Shown: positions 1-6,928 of the stretch, one piece after another | Layout: the number at the start of each line of letters is the position of its first letter | Numbering within the stretch: position 1 is the stretch's first letter | From: Actinomycetota bacterium | GTDB lineage: Bacteria; Actinomycetota; Actinomycetes; Nanopelagicales; Nanopelagicaceae | DNA length: 24,984 nucleotides | Direction of reading: 5' to 3' | Assembly: GCA_009700715.1 (NCBI GenBank) | Contig: WLLM01000003.1 | Span: 1-24,984, forward strand | Translations under genes and position numbers: made by a program | The notes under the pieces: generated by a model | Told to the model about the DNA's origin: nothing | Databases searched by the model: none | Seen by the model: only the letters and a program-made list of their open reading frames with translations

Positions 1-187
1 AGCCGTGTGAAGTCAAGATAACCCTGTGCGAGTGCTTTCCTTGACGGGGATTCTGTTCATGCAATATTTCAACTTCCACGCGATCTATGACGACGCTAAA
101 TCGCTCCATGCTTACTAATTTCTCTTCTGCTATTTCACGAAAATCTTTAGCTAGTTCTGCATGGCGGGCATGAATAACAATTTTCAT
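1..187 (-). CDS. hpf: Ribosome hibernation promoting factor (HPF/RaiA family), 5' part only
   Basis: The reading frame starts at the ATG at 187 and runs off the left edge, giving the first 62 residues. It begins MKIVIHARHAEL and contains ERFSVVIDRVEVEILHEQNPRQ, the N-terminal beta-alpha-beta-beta layout of the HPF/RaiA (sigma-54 modulation) fold, in which basic and aromatic residues contact the 30S subunit. Proteins of this family bind idle ribosomes and, in long forms, pair 70S into 100S dimers. Actinobacterial members are usually long forms, but the C-terminal half is outside the window. A purine-rich GGGAGAG precedes the ATG by a normal distance. In most Actinobacteria hpf lies between comF and secA; here it sits about 15 kb away, downstream of a small membrane protein gene. 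Family assignment is confident; long versus short form cannot be seen. Confidence 0.88.
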   Translation of the reverse strand, partial: MKIVIHARHAELAKDFREIAEEKLVSMERFSVVIDRVEVEILHEQNPRQGKHSHRVILTSHG

Positions 188-274
188 ATTCTCTCCCTAA
201 GAATAACCTGTGTACCTACAATGGCACTAAATCAAAGTATTGGAAAGGGGGTTGCGAAATTTACTTAGAAAGTT

Positions 275-658
275 TTAGAGTGGTAGCGCTACAACAGCAG
301 CGGTGACTAAACCTGCGTATAGCGCGCTCTGTGCGAAAATCTTTACAGCAGTTTTACGATCTGCGGCGCGTGCCTCTTGATCCGATACGCGAGAAATTGC
401 GCCTAACTTTCCAAAGTTAAATGTTCCGGCAAAGCCGTATGCCAGGCAGAATCTCTTACGCGATTGAACCCAGCCAACGCTCATAACCAAGGCGGGAATG
501 AAAATACCAAGACGCGCTTGGCGTGAAGCATCGTTTGTAATCGAAGTAGCAAGTGAAGATAAAGTCAATATCAAACCGATTAGCGCAACCATGCGACGGC
601 GACTTACCTCCCCGTCACCTATGTTGCATGTGCCAGGAACGTATTCGGCTTGGGTCAC
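275..658 (-). CDS. Small membrane protein with a CNIG motif, function unknown
   Basis: This encodes 127 residues from a GTG start. I do not recognise a named domain. A soluble N-terminus carries PGTCNIGDGEVSRRR (Cys11), followed by three hydrophobic segments at about residues 23-40, 49-64 and 108-127. Between the last two is a conserved-looking patch, RFCLAYGFAGTFNFG (Cys71). The ordered CNIG..E..RR and FC.AYG..G..NFG patches suggest a real family rather than a chance frame. The GTG directly abuts the TAA of the 50-residue gene upstream with no spacer, so translation is probably coupled. It is the next-to-last gene seen in the minus-strand run that ends with hpf. The two cysteines lie near the membrane boundary, so a redox or metal role is possible, but that is speculation. 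Confidence 0.7.
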   Translation of the reverse strand: MTQAEYVPGTCNIGDGEVSRRRMVALIGLILTLSSLATSITNDASRQARLGIFIPALVMSVGWVQSRKRFCLAYGFAGTFNFGKLGAISRVSDQEARAADRKTAVKIFAQSALYAGLVTAAVVALPL

Positions 659-811
659 TTATGCATCCTCAAATTCATCTTCATCTTCGTCAATCCAAGC
701 ATCTGCCGGAGCATCATCTTGTCGTTGCGCCCACGATAAGAAACTTCCAACCGCGCGAAATGAGACGGCAAGCACGGCAAATATTGCCAATACTCTGCGG
801 AAGATCTTCAT
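659..811 (-). CDS. 50-residue membrane-anchored acidic mini-protein
   Basis: The frame starts at the ATG at 811 and ends with TAA at 661-659, immediately followed by the GTG of the next gene. The product has a short basic start (MKIFRR), a hydrophobic segment at about residues 7-27, then DDAPADAWIDEDEDEFEDA, in which about half of the last 19 residues are Asp or Glu. It therefore looks like a single-pass or signal-anchor peptide with a strongly acidic tail. The purine-rich AAAGAGAG lies about 13 bases upstream of the ATG, a somewhat long spacing. It sits in a 187-base stretch between the trans-sulfuration gene and the membrane protein gene, in the same direction and with tight junctions, which supports a real gene. 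Function is unknown; its acidic tail might bind a basic partner. Confidence 0.62.
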   Translation of the reverse strand: MKIFRRVLAIFAVLAVSFRAVGSFLSWAQRQDDAPADAWIDEDEDEFEDA

Positions 812-845
812 GAGTTAAAAATACTCTCTTTACTTAAGTTTTTCT

Positions 846-1964
846 CTATTTAGCAGCGTGCAACGCCGCATCGATATCGGCCCATAGGTCGTCAACATTT
901 TCACAACCTACGGATAAGCGAATAAGCGACTCTGGCACGCTCTGGCTTTCGATCGGCCAGCGGCGGCGGCGCTCCCAAAGAGATTCAACTCCCCCAAGGC
1001 TTGTCGCATAAGTAACTATCTTTGAAGATTCACAAACCTTATCGGTCTGTGCGCCATCTCCTGCATATTCAAAAGAGACGATAGCGCCGAAACCTTTCAT
1101 AAAAGCCTTGGCTTTTTCGTGTTCAGAATCCGTTGGCAAACCTGGATAGCGAACGCGTGTGACAAGTGGGTGGGCGCTTAGTCGTTTGGCAAGTTCTAGA
1201 GCTGTCTCAGAAGATTTCTGAAAGCGCAGTGGGAAAGTGCGGATTCCACGCAACGCCAAGAACGCTTCGAATGGTCCTGGGATAGAACCGTTGAACTTGC
1301 GCGCATCTTCTAGCGTTTTGAAGTGAACAGGGTCTGAAGTGCTAAGTGATCCAAGTACAACATCGCTGTGGCCTGCTAAATATTTAGTAACTGAATTCAT
1401 GACGATATCGGCACCCAACGCCAATGGTTTTTGGTTAAGCGCCGTAGCAAAGGTGTTATCTACTGCAACTGTTACACCACTGGCTTTCGCGGCTTTAATC
1501 AGCGCCGGTAGATCGGCAACTTCTAGCCCTGGATTTGTTGGAGATTCAATCCAAAGCAGCGTTGCTCCTGAAAGTTCTTTAATAACCTGATCAGTATCAG
1601 TGATCGAAACAAAAGCTACTTGTAGTCGATTTGCAGCGGAGTAATTACCTAGCAAGGTCATTACTCCGGAATAGCCTTGGTTTGATGCAACAACTTTTGC
1701 GCCAACTGGAAGTGTCGAAAATACCGCCGTCACTGCTGCCATTCCGGAAGAGTAGGTAAGAGTTTTTCCGCCTTCGAGTGCGCTGATAGCTTCTTCTAGC
1801 GCTAGCCAAGTTTCATTTCCGTAACGACCGTATCCAACTGCACCGCCTGCAACAAAAGTTGAGTTAAGTGAGATCGGTGGATTTAGTGCGCTATCTGGAC
1901 CAAATGGCGGACGTCCTGCGGTAACCGCAATAGTCTCTGGGCTTAGGCTCTTATCTGAAGTCAT
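846..1964 (-). CDS. PLP-dependent trans-sulfuration enzyme (cystathionine gamma-synthase/lyase family)
   Basis: This 372-residue protein belongs to the Cys/Met metabolism PLP family (MetB/MetC/MetZ). It shows the PLP ring-stacking region YSSGMAAV (71-78), SPTNPGLEV (141-149), the PLP-N1 Asp in VAVDNTF (Asp169), the Schiff-base Lys194 in NSVTKYLAGHSD, and the C-terminal SLGGVESL and IRLSVGCE motifs. Length is slightly below the usual 380-400. Cystathionine gamma-synthase (activated homoserine plus cysteine) is the likeliest activity, but gamma-lyase or another member cannot be excluded. Two substitutions stand out: GRYGNETW where the family normally has RxxNPT, and WERRRRWP where many members have EHPASMTH. 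It follows the FAD oxidoreductase by 9 bases and lies two genes after a MalY/PatB-type lyase, which could cleave cystathionine to homocysteine. Confidence 0.88.
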   Translation of the reverse strand: MTSDKSLSPETIAVTAGRPPFGPDSALNPPISLNSTFVAGGAVGYGRYGNETWLALEEAISALEGGKTLTYSSGMAAVTAVFSTLPVGAKVVASNQGYSGVMTLLGNYSAANRLQVAFVSITDTDQVIKELSGATLLWIESPTNPGLEVADLPALIKAAKASGVTVAVDNTFATALNQKPLALGADIVMNSVTKYLAGHSDVVLGSLSTSDPVHFKTLEDARKFNGSIPGPFEAFLALRGIRTFPLRFQKSSETALELAKRLSAHPLVTRVRYPGLPTDSEHEKAKAFMKGFGAIVSFEYAGDGAQTDKVCESSKIVTYATSLGGVESLWERRRRWPIESQSVPESLIRLSVGCENVDDLWADIDAALHAAK

Positions 1965-1973
1965 GAGCTAAGC

Positions 1974-3521
1974 CTAATCGTTAGCCAGCGCTGCCATCGC
2001 AGCATTATGTCCCGCGATACCGCTCACGCCACCGCCACGTCGTGCACCTGCGCCGGCGAGAAAGATGTGTTTATCTGAAGTTTCTGAGCCCCACTTAAGT
2101 TCCGTTGGCTCGGTCCCATCTATAAATGGGAAATCTAAATCGCGATGGAAGATATTTCCGCGAGGAAGCCCTAGGTCGGTCTCTAAATCAAGCGGCGACT
2201 TCGCCTCAATTGCAAGCGAACCATCGTTACAGACCGCCAAAACAGATTCAATTGGCTCTTCTAAATACTGATTGAGACTTTCAATAGCTGCTTTCTTAGC
2301 AGCGTTCTTAGCGCCTTCGGGATCATTATCAAAGAGCGCAGCCGGAGTGTGCAAACCAAAGAGCGTAAGTGTGTGAAAACCTTTTTGACTTAACTCGGGC
2401 GAAAGAATTGTCGGATCGGTCAAGGTGTGGCAATACATTTCCAGTGGAAGATCACTTGGAATCCCACCTTCGTTAGCGGTTTTATAAGCGTTATCGAGTT
2501 GGCTATAACTTTCATTGATATGAAAGGTTCCGGCAAATGCCAACTTAGGATCAATTCCAGATTTCAGTTTCGGTAGCCTAGAAAGCAACATATTTATCTT
2601 CATCTGTGAACCTTCAAGAGATTCGGGTGCTGGAAGACCACGAAGTTTGGCGAGCGTTTGTGGTGCACCTGCGAATAAAAGATCCTTAGCAACATATTTT
2701 TGACCAGATGAAGTGGTAACAGCTACTCCAATTTGATCAGATTCGATTCCAGTTACCCGTGAATTCAATTTAATTTCAACCCCGTGTGATGTTGCCACAC
2801 GATTTAACTCGATTACCAGCGCTCCCATTCCGCCTTGCGGAACGCGCCACTGACCGCTGCCATTTCCGATTAAGTGATACAAGAAACAGCGATTTGCTTG
2901 GAGGTCTTGGGCAGATACAAAAGTTCCGATTAGCGCATCGGTTAAAACAACTCCGCGCACAATGTCGTCACTAAATCTTTCTTGAATTACTTCTCCGATT
3001 GGACGTTCCATCAAATAATTCCAAGTGTTATCCAGCCCAATCTCAGACTTGAGTTCTGCCGATGTCTTAAGTGGCTGAAGCATCGATGGAGCAATTCGCA
3101 CCGCAAGATCCGCGATTTCGTTATAGAACTTTTGCCAAGCCGCACCTTCTACTGCGCTGCCAGTTAACTCTTGAAAATTTACAGCAGTGCGTTCATCCCA
3201 ATTCTGTGAAATCAATAGTCCCGCATCTTTACCGCCTTTCGCGTAAGGCGTATAAGAAGCGATCGAACGCTCGAGCGTTTTAAAGTTGATTCCGAGATCT
3301 GCCACGATTTGATCGGGAAGTAGCGAAACTAAATAGGAATATCTAGATAAGCGAGCGTCATATTCAGGAAATGGACGAACGCTTGTTGTCGCGCCACCGA
3401 GTTCAGCTGCACCCTCGAGAAGTAAGACGCTTTTGCCTGATTTAGCTAAATAGGTAGCTGCGACTAATCCGTTATGTCCCCCACCGACAACAATGGCGTC
3501 ATACTTCTTATCGGTTGTCAT
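1974..3521 (-). CDS. FAD-dependent oxidoreductase, phytoene dehydrogenase-like (PYROXD2/COG1233 type)
   Basis: I start this 515-residue protein at the ATG at 3521, because the longer open frame would run into the preceding gene and the FAD fold begins only after this Met. The N-terminus has the dinucleotide motif IVVGGGHNGLVAA (residues 10-22) followed by an acidic strand end (Glu36) and ELGG. The C-terminus has FLAGAGARRGGGVSGIAGHN, the second FAD contact typical of the CrtI/PYROXD2 group. Members desaturate or isomerise isoprenoids or oxidise other substrates; the exact substrate is not visible, and no carotenoid gene is nearby. The gene lies 7 bases after the MalY/PatB gene and 9 bases before the trans-sulfuration gene, with no strong ribosome binding site, so translational coupling is likely. 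Its position between two sulfur amino acid genes is unexplained. Confidence 0.85.
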   Translation of the reverse strand: MTTDKKYDAIVVGGGHNGLVAATYLAKSGKSVLLLEGAAELGGATTSVRPFPEYDARLSRYSYLVSLLPDQIVADLGINFKTLERSIASYTPYAKGGKDAGLLISQNWDERTAVNFQELTGSAVEGAAWQKFYNEIADLAVRIAPSMLQPLKTSAELKSEIGLDNTWNYLMERPIGEVIQERFSDDIVRGVVLTDALIGTFVSAQDLQANRCFLYHLIGNGSGQWRVPQGGMGALVIELNRVATSHGVEIKLNSRVTGIESDQIGVAVTTSSGQKYVAKDLLFAGAPQTLAKLRGLPAPESLEGSQMKINMLLSRLPKLKSGIDPKLAFAGTFHINESYSQLDNAYKTANEGGIPSDLPLEMYCHTLTDPTILSPELSQKGFHTLTLFGLHTPAALFDNDPEGAKNAAKKAAIESLNQYLEEPIESVLAVCNDGSLAIEAKSPLDLETDLGLPRGNIFHRDLDFPFIDGTEPTELKWGSETSDKHIFLAGAGARRGGGVSGIAGHNAAMAALAND

Positions 3522-3528
3522 ATATAAA

Positions 3529-4695
3529 TTAAAGAACGCTAGCGATGCGATCGAATGCTTCGGTAATAATCGCAGGGCTAGTTGCAAAGTTAAGGCGAGC
3601 ATAATCTTTTCCAAGAGCGCCATAAATGTGCCCCGGATTAAAAGCCACCTTGGCGCGTTCGACTAGCGCTGCGCATGGATCATCTCCAAGGTTTAGTTGA
3701 CTTAAATCTAACCAAGCAAGATATGAGCAATGTGGAAGGTTGTAGCCAATTGCAGGAATACGAGATGAAACTAAATTGGCTACGAGTTTCCGGTTCTGAT
3801 CAAGTAATTCAAGAGCGGAGTCGAGCCAGATATCACCGCTTTCAAAAGCCGCGACAGTGGCGAAGGCGCCCAGTAAAGATGCGCGGTAGTGCATGGCGGG
3901 AGCTAAGTTATTTAGCTGCTCATGCATCTTCTCGCTCTGCGAAACGATGATTGCGCACTTTAAGCCAGCAATATTCCAGCCCTTGCTTGCTGCAGTGACG
4001 CAAATACCGACTTCGGCAGCATCTGCACCAAGTGAAAGAAATGGGATGAACTGGGATTCCTTGAAGGTAAGTGGAGCATGAATTTCATCTGAAATAACAA
4101 TTACATTATTTTTCTTGGCAAGCGCGGTTATGCGCTGTAAATCTTCTTTGGTGTAAACCTTGCCGAGCGGATTGTGTGGGCTACAAAGGAGATGAACTTT
4201 AATTCCACTTTGATATGCCTTTTCGATCCCATCCCAGTCATGGCTCCACCCGGTGCCATCGCTCGCCTTTGAATCTGTTTTAAATGGAACGTCGATCATC
4301 TCCACTTTGGTTTCGCGAATCCAGGTATAGAAATTTTGATAAACCGGAGAACTAATTAGTACCTTCTCGCCGGGTTGTGCGAATACGCGAAGTACTTCAA
4401 CCACGGCAACGCCGACATCGGTTGCGATACGAACATAATTCGGTTCAACGTCCCAGTGCCAGCGGCGCTTAGCGAACCCTGCAAATGCGGTTCCCATCTC
4501 TGGAATCGATCCGAGATAACCAAGGTCTGACTTATTAACCATCTGCAGAATTACCTCACGAATTGGCTCGGCGACCGGAAAATCCATTTCGGCAACTGGC
4601 AAGGGAAGTATTTCGTGCGGGAAGGCGCGCCATTTCTCACTTCGGTGCGTTTGAAGCTCTGCAAGAGACGGAACTGAAATCTGACGATCGCTCAT
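3529..4695 (-). CDS. MalY/PatB-type PLP aminotransferase-fold C-S lyase (cystathionine beta-lyase candidate)
   Basis: This 388-residue fold-type I PLP enzyme has hallmarks of the MalY/PatB branch: SEKWRAFPHEILPLPVAEMD near the N-terminus (19-38), SPHNPLGKV (172-180), SDEIHAPL (202-209) and the Schiff-base lysine in TAASKGWNIAGLK (Lys238). Enzymes of this branch usually cleave C-S bonds of cystathionine or cysteine conjugates; MalY itself also modulates a regulator in E. coli. Paired with the trans-sulfuration enzyme at 846-1964 it would complete cystathionine formation and cleavage to homocysteine. It starts 17 bases after the LacI-type regulator's stop, so the two are probably co-transcribed. 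Activity is inferred from family membership only; a true aminotransferase remains possible. Confidence 0.87.
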   Translation of the reverse strand: MSDRQISVPSLAELQTHRSEKWRAFPHEILPLPVAEMDFPVAEPIREVILQMVNKSDLGYLGSIPEMGTAFAGFAKRRWHWDVEPNYVRIATDVGVAVVEVLRVFAQPGEKVLISSPVYQNFYTWIRETKVEMIDVPFKTDSKASDGTGWSHDWDGIEKAYQSGIKVHLLCSPHNPLGKVYTKEDLQRITALAKKNNVIVISDEIHAPLTFKESQFIPFLSLGADAAEVGICVTAASKGWNIAGLKCAIIVSQSEKMHEQLNNLAPAMHYRASLLGAFATVAAFESGDIWLDSALELLDQNRKLVANLVSSRIPAIGYNLPHCSYLAWLDLSQLNLGDDPCAALVERAKVAFNPGHIYGALGKDYARLNFATSPAIITEAFDRIASVL

Positions 4696-4712
4696 ATGCG
4701 CGAGTATGCCAG

Positions 4713-5726
4713 TTATGCCTCGTTTGGCGAAAGGCGGCGCGTTGAGTTTCTGACTACCAAAGTCGTTGGCAGCACGAGTGAATGCGGCTCAGCATTTGGT
4801 TTACGTAAGCGTTCCATAATCGACCACGCTGCCATCTCACCCATCAACTGCACGGGTTGTTCGATAGTTGTTAAATCTGTGTATTCGGACATCTCATGGC
4901 CATCGAATCCAATTATCGAAATATCATCTGGAACTTTTAAGCCGTGGCGACGCGCTGCCTGCATTGCGCCGAAAGCCATCTCATCTGATTCGCAGAAAAT
5001 TGCAGTGGGGCGATTAGGGCGGGCGAGGAGATCATCCATAGCGCGGGAAGCAGTATTCATTGTGAAATCGCCATGTACTTCGCGCGATGGAACCCATTCG
5101 AGTCCGCTTTCTCGAAGCGCTTGCATAAATCCTTTACGGCGATCCTGCGGAACGCTGAAATTAAATGGATCATCGGGGTGGCCAGACATTAAGCCAATTT
5201 TTTTATGGCCTTGATTTACTAAATGTTGTGTTGCAGTGCGAGCTGCTGCAACATCATCAATGGCAACGCTCGAGCAGTTCTTATGATGCATACCTACAAG
5301 TGAAACTGGAATACCTAGATTTAGCATCGAATCGAACTCTTCTTCAGTTGGCGGAAGGCTGATAACAATCAGCGCATCAACGCGGCCCTTCAGAAGCTGA
5401 TGCTGAAAGAGGCGTTCGCGGCCCTTCATCTGGCTAAAGTTGTAGAGCAGTAAATCAAAGCCAGCTTCCCGAAGCGCTTGTTCTGCACCGCTAATTACTT
5501 GTGCAAAATACCAACGTGAAATAAATGGAGCGACGATGCCGATGCTATTTGTCCGGCCAATCGGAGTGCGCTTTGAAGTTGGAGCCAACGGATAGTTAAG
5601 TTTCTCCGCAGCCGCCATAATTTTGGCGCGGGTTGCATCGTTTACATGGTGGAAGCCGCGAAGTGCGCGCGAAACAGTCGCCGTCGATACGCCAGCTTCT
5701 TCAGCGATCTCTTTAATTCCGGCCAC
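4713..5726 (-). CDS. LacI/GalR-family transcriptional regulator
   Basis: I place the start at the GTG at 5726 (337 residues). A purine run AAAGGGGG lies about 6 bases upstream, and the helix-turn-helix begins at once: AGIKEIAEEAGVSTATVSRA (2-21), as expected for LacI proteins. An ATG at 5852 would add 42 residues with no family match. The hinge is near KRTPIGRTNSIGIV, followed by a periplasmic-binding-like effector domain with IDDVAAARTATQHLVNQGH and the C-terminal FDGHEMSEYTDLTTIEQP. The ligand is unknown; most relatives sense sugars or nucleosides. It is the first gene of a tight minus-strand run with two sulfur amino acid enzymes and an FAD oxidoreductase. The upstream region contains repeated hexamers and a palindrome that are candidate operators, so autoregulation is likely. 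Confidence 0.9.
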   Translation of the reverse strand: MAGIKEIAEEAGVSTATVSRALRGFHHVNDATRAKIMAAAEKLNYPLAPTSKRTPIGRTNSIGIVAPFISRWYFAQVISGAEQALREAGFDLLLYNFSQMKGRERLFQHQLLKGRVDALIVISLPPTEEEFDSMLNLGIPVSLVGMHHKNCSSVAIDDVAAARTATQHLVNQGHKKIGLMSGHPDDPFNFSVPQDRRKGFMQALRESGLEWVPSREVHGDFTMNTASRAMDDLLARPNRPTAIFCESDEMAFGAMQAARRHGLKVPDDISIIGFDGHEMSEYTDLTTIEQPVQLMGEMAAWSIMERLRKPNAEPHSLVLPTTLVVRNSTRRLSPNEA

Positions 5727-5756
5727 GACTGCCCCCTTTCCACCTAAAAGCGCTAT

Positions 5757-5820
5757 CTGCAAGGACTGCAAATAAACTGCAAGAAATGTAAAAGTACGGC
5801 AAAGAACCTGCAAGTTGCAA
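5757..5820. repeat. Repeated CTGCAA hexamers upstream of the LacI-type gene
   Basis: Exact CTGCAA occurs at 5757-5762, 5766-5771, 5777-5782 and 5808-5813, with near copies CGGCAA at 5797-5802 and TTGCAA at 5815-5820; a further exact copy lies at 5877-5882, directly before the glycosylase start codon. Start-to-start distances within the cluster are 9, 11, 20, 11 and 7 bases, close to one or two helical turns for most steps. All copies have the same orientation (TTGCAG on the LacI transcript strand). This fits a cooperative regulator-binding array, but it is not the usual LacI palindrome, so the binder is uncertain. Confidence 0.5.
5785..5813 (-). promoter_or_regulatory. Possible promoter of the LacI-led operon
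   Basis: On the minus strand TTGCAG (5813-5808) and TACATT (5790-5785) are separated by exactly 17 bases. They match the sigma-70-type consensus at 3 of 6 and 4 of 6 positions, so the call is weak. The expected start point falls next to the CTGCAA copies at 5757-5782, a good position for repression. The -35 element is itself one of the repeats. Confidence 0.35.
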
Positions 5821-5823
5821 GGG

Positions 5824-5837
5824 CTGAGCGTGCTCAG
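5824..5837. promoter_or_regulatory. Perfect 14-bp palindrome, candidate operator
   Basis: CTGAGC-GT-GCTCAG is an exact inverted repeat with 6-base arms. It lies between the divergent LacI-type and glycosylase genes, 45 bases before the glycosylase GTG. If TTGCAA at 5815-5820 serves as a -35 for the plus strand, the palindrome would occupy the spacer, a classic repressor site; the matching -10 is poor. Binding by the adjacent LacI-type protein is an inference. Confidence 0.45.
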
Positions 5838-5882
5838 AGATACCCTGCGCATAGCCCTTTACCGAAAATTGGAGCACTGCAA

Positions 5883-6521
5883 GTGAAAAAGGCCAAGCCG
5901 CTAATTACTGAACAGGTGATGCGCGCTGCCGTCGATGATCTTTCTACACGAGATAAACGATTGGCCAAAGTTATCGATGCCCACCCGTTATGCACGATCG
6001 GTCGAAATCCCAAACCGGTTACACATTTTGAATCGCTAGTGGAATCTGTAATTTCTCAACAACTTGCCGTTAAAGCCGCAGACACTATCCATGCCCGAAT
6101 AGTTGACTTAGCAAAAGGCGAGATAACGCCCAAGAAAATTCTGAAGATAAGCGAAGTTCAGATGCGAGCCGCCGGGGTATCAGGCGCGAAATTTAAGACG
6201 ATCCAAGGGCTGGCCGATGCTGCACATTCAAATCGAATCCCCATCAACGATCTTCATAAGATTGAAAGCGATAGCGAGATCGCTTCGCAGCTAACTTCAC
6301 TTTGGGGCATCGGGCCATGGACCGTGGATATGTTCATGATGCATCAATTAGGACGGCTAAATATTTGGCCAACGGGCGATCTCGGAGTCAGGCGCGGCTA
6401 CGAGAAGATCTATAAGTTAAAGGAAGAGATAACTCCTGCAGAGTTGGAAATAAAGGGCGGGAAATTTAGTCCCTATCGCAGCGTGGTTGCTTGGTATTGC
6501 TGGAGAGCTTTAGAGAAGTGA
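5883..6521 (+). CDS. DNA-3-methyladenine glycosylase II family (AlkA-like, HhH-GPD)
   Basis: This 212-residue base-excision repair enzyme removes alkylated bases from DNA. It starts at the GTG at 5883, with GGAG 8 bases upstream. The HhH-GPD core is clear: FESLVESVISQQLAVKAA (49-66), the helix-hairpin-helix LWGIGPWTVDMFMM (140-153) and the catalytic Asp166 in IWPTGDLGVRRGY. It is shorter than E. coli AlkA (282) because the extra N-terminal domain is missing, as in many Mag/AlkA-like actinobacterial and archaeal proteins. It is transcribed away from the LacI-type gene and its stop lies only 2 bases from the msrB stop on the other strand. DNA alkylation repair next to methionine sulfoxide repair hints at a damage-response neighbourhood, though the genes are convergent and not one operon. 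Confidence 0.9.
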   Translation: MKKAKPLITEQVMRAAVDDLSTRDKRLAKVIDAHPLCTIGRNPKPVTHFESLVESVISQQLAVKAADTIHARIVDLAKGEITPKKILKISEVQMRAAGVSGAKFKTIQGLADAAHSNRIPINDLHKIESDSEIASQLTSLWGIGPWTVDMFMMHQLGRLNIWPTGDLGVRRGYEKIYKLKEEITPAELEIKGGKFSPYRSVVAWYCWRALEK

Positions 6522-6523
6522 AA

Positions 6524-6928
6524 TTACTTCGCCTCTAAAATCATCGATACCGAGTTAATGCACCAACGTTGATCTGTCGGAACATCGTAACCTTCACCTT
6601 CAAATACATGACCCAAATGTGAATCACATGATGCGCAACGAACTTCGGTGCGAATCCGTGGTGCGAGCGAACGGTCTTCAATCAATGTAACCGCGTCATT
6701 TGCAGTTGGGGCATAGAAAGATGGCCAACCGCAACCGGAATGAAACTTTGTTTCCGAGCGAAAAAGTTCGGCGCTACAGGCTTTACAGCGATAAATTCCA
6801 ACCGTTTCGGAATCGGTGTATTCACCAGTGAATGGACGCTCGGTTGCACCGTTACGTAGGACTTCATAAGACAATGGATCTAGTTTGGCTTTTAACTCAG
6901 CCTCGTTCACTTCTACTTTCTTAGCCAT
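6524..6928 (-). CDS. msrB: Peptide methionine (R)-S-oxide reductase MsrB
   Basis: This 134-residue enzyme reduces the R form of methionine sulfoxide in proteins. It has the two zinc CxxC pairs, YRCKACSAE (Cys48, Cys51) and VRCASCDSHLGH (Cys98, Cys101), the GCGWPSF motif (Cys66, a possible resolving cysteine) and the catalytic Cys123 in RWCINSVSM, normally RYCINSASL. The length is normal for a stand-alone MsrB. Its ATG shares one base with the msrA stop (TAATG), so the two are translationally coupled and together repair both sulfoxide isomers. Confidence 0.97.
   Translation of the reverse strand: MAKKVEVNEAELKAKLDPLSYEVLRNGATERPFTGEYTDSETVGIYRCKACSAELFRSETKFHSGCGWPSFYAPTANDAVTLIEDRSLAPRIRTEVRCASCDSHLGHVFEGEGYDVPTDQRWCINSVSMILEAK

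Noticed and set aside
498..818. Plus-strand open frames of 106 and 86 codons opposite the small membrane genes
   Set aside because: They are antisense to a convincing minus-strand pair with tight junctions, and their products are Ser/Arg-rich without any recognisable fold.
3522..3623. Longer N-terminus for the FAD oxidoreductase
   Set aside because: It would overlap the end of the MalY/PatB gene by about 95 bases and adds residues with no match before the FAD motif.
5727..5852. Longer N-terminus for the LacI-type regulator
   Set aside because: The helix-turn-helix normally begins a few residues after the start; the GTG at 5726 has a strong ribosome site and the extension runs through the repeat-rich control region.
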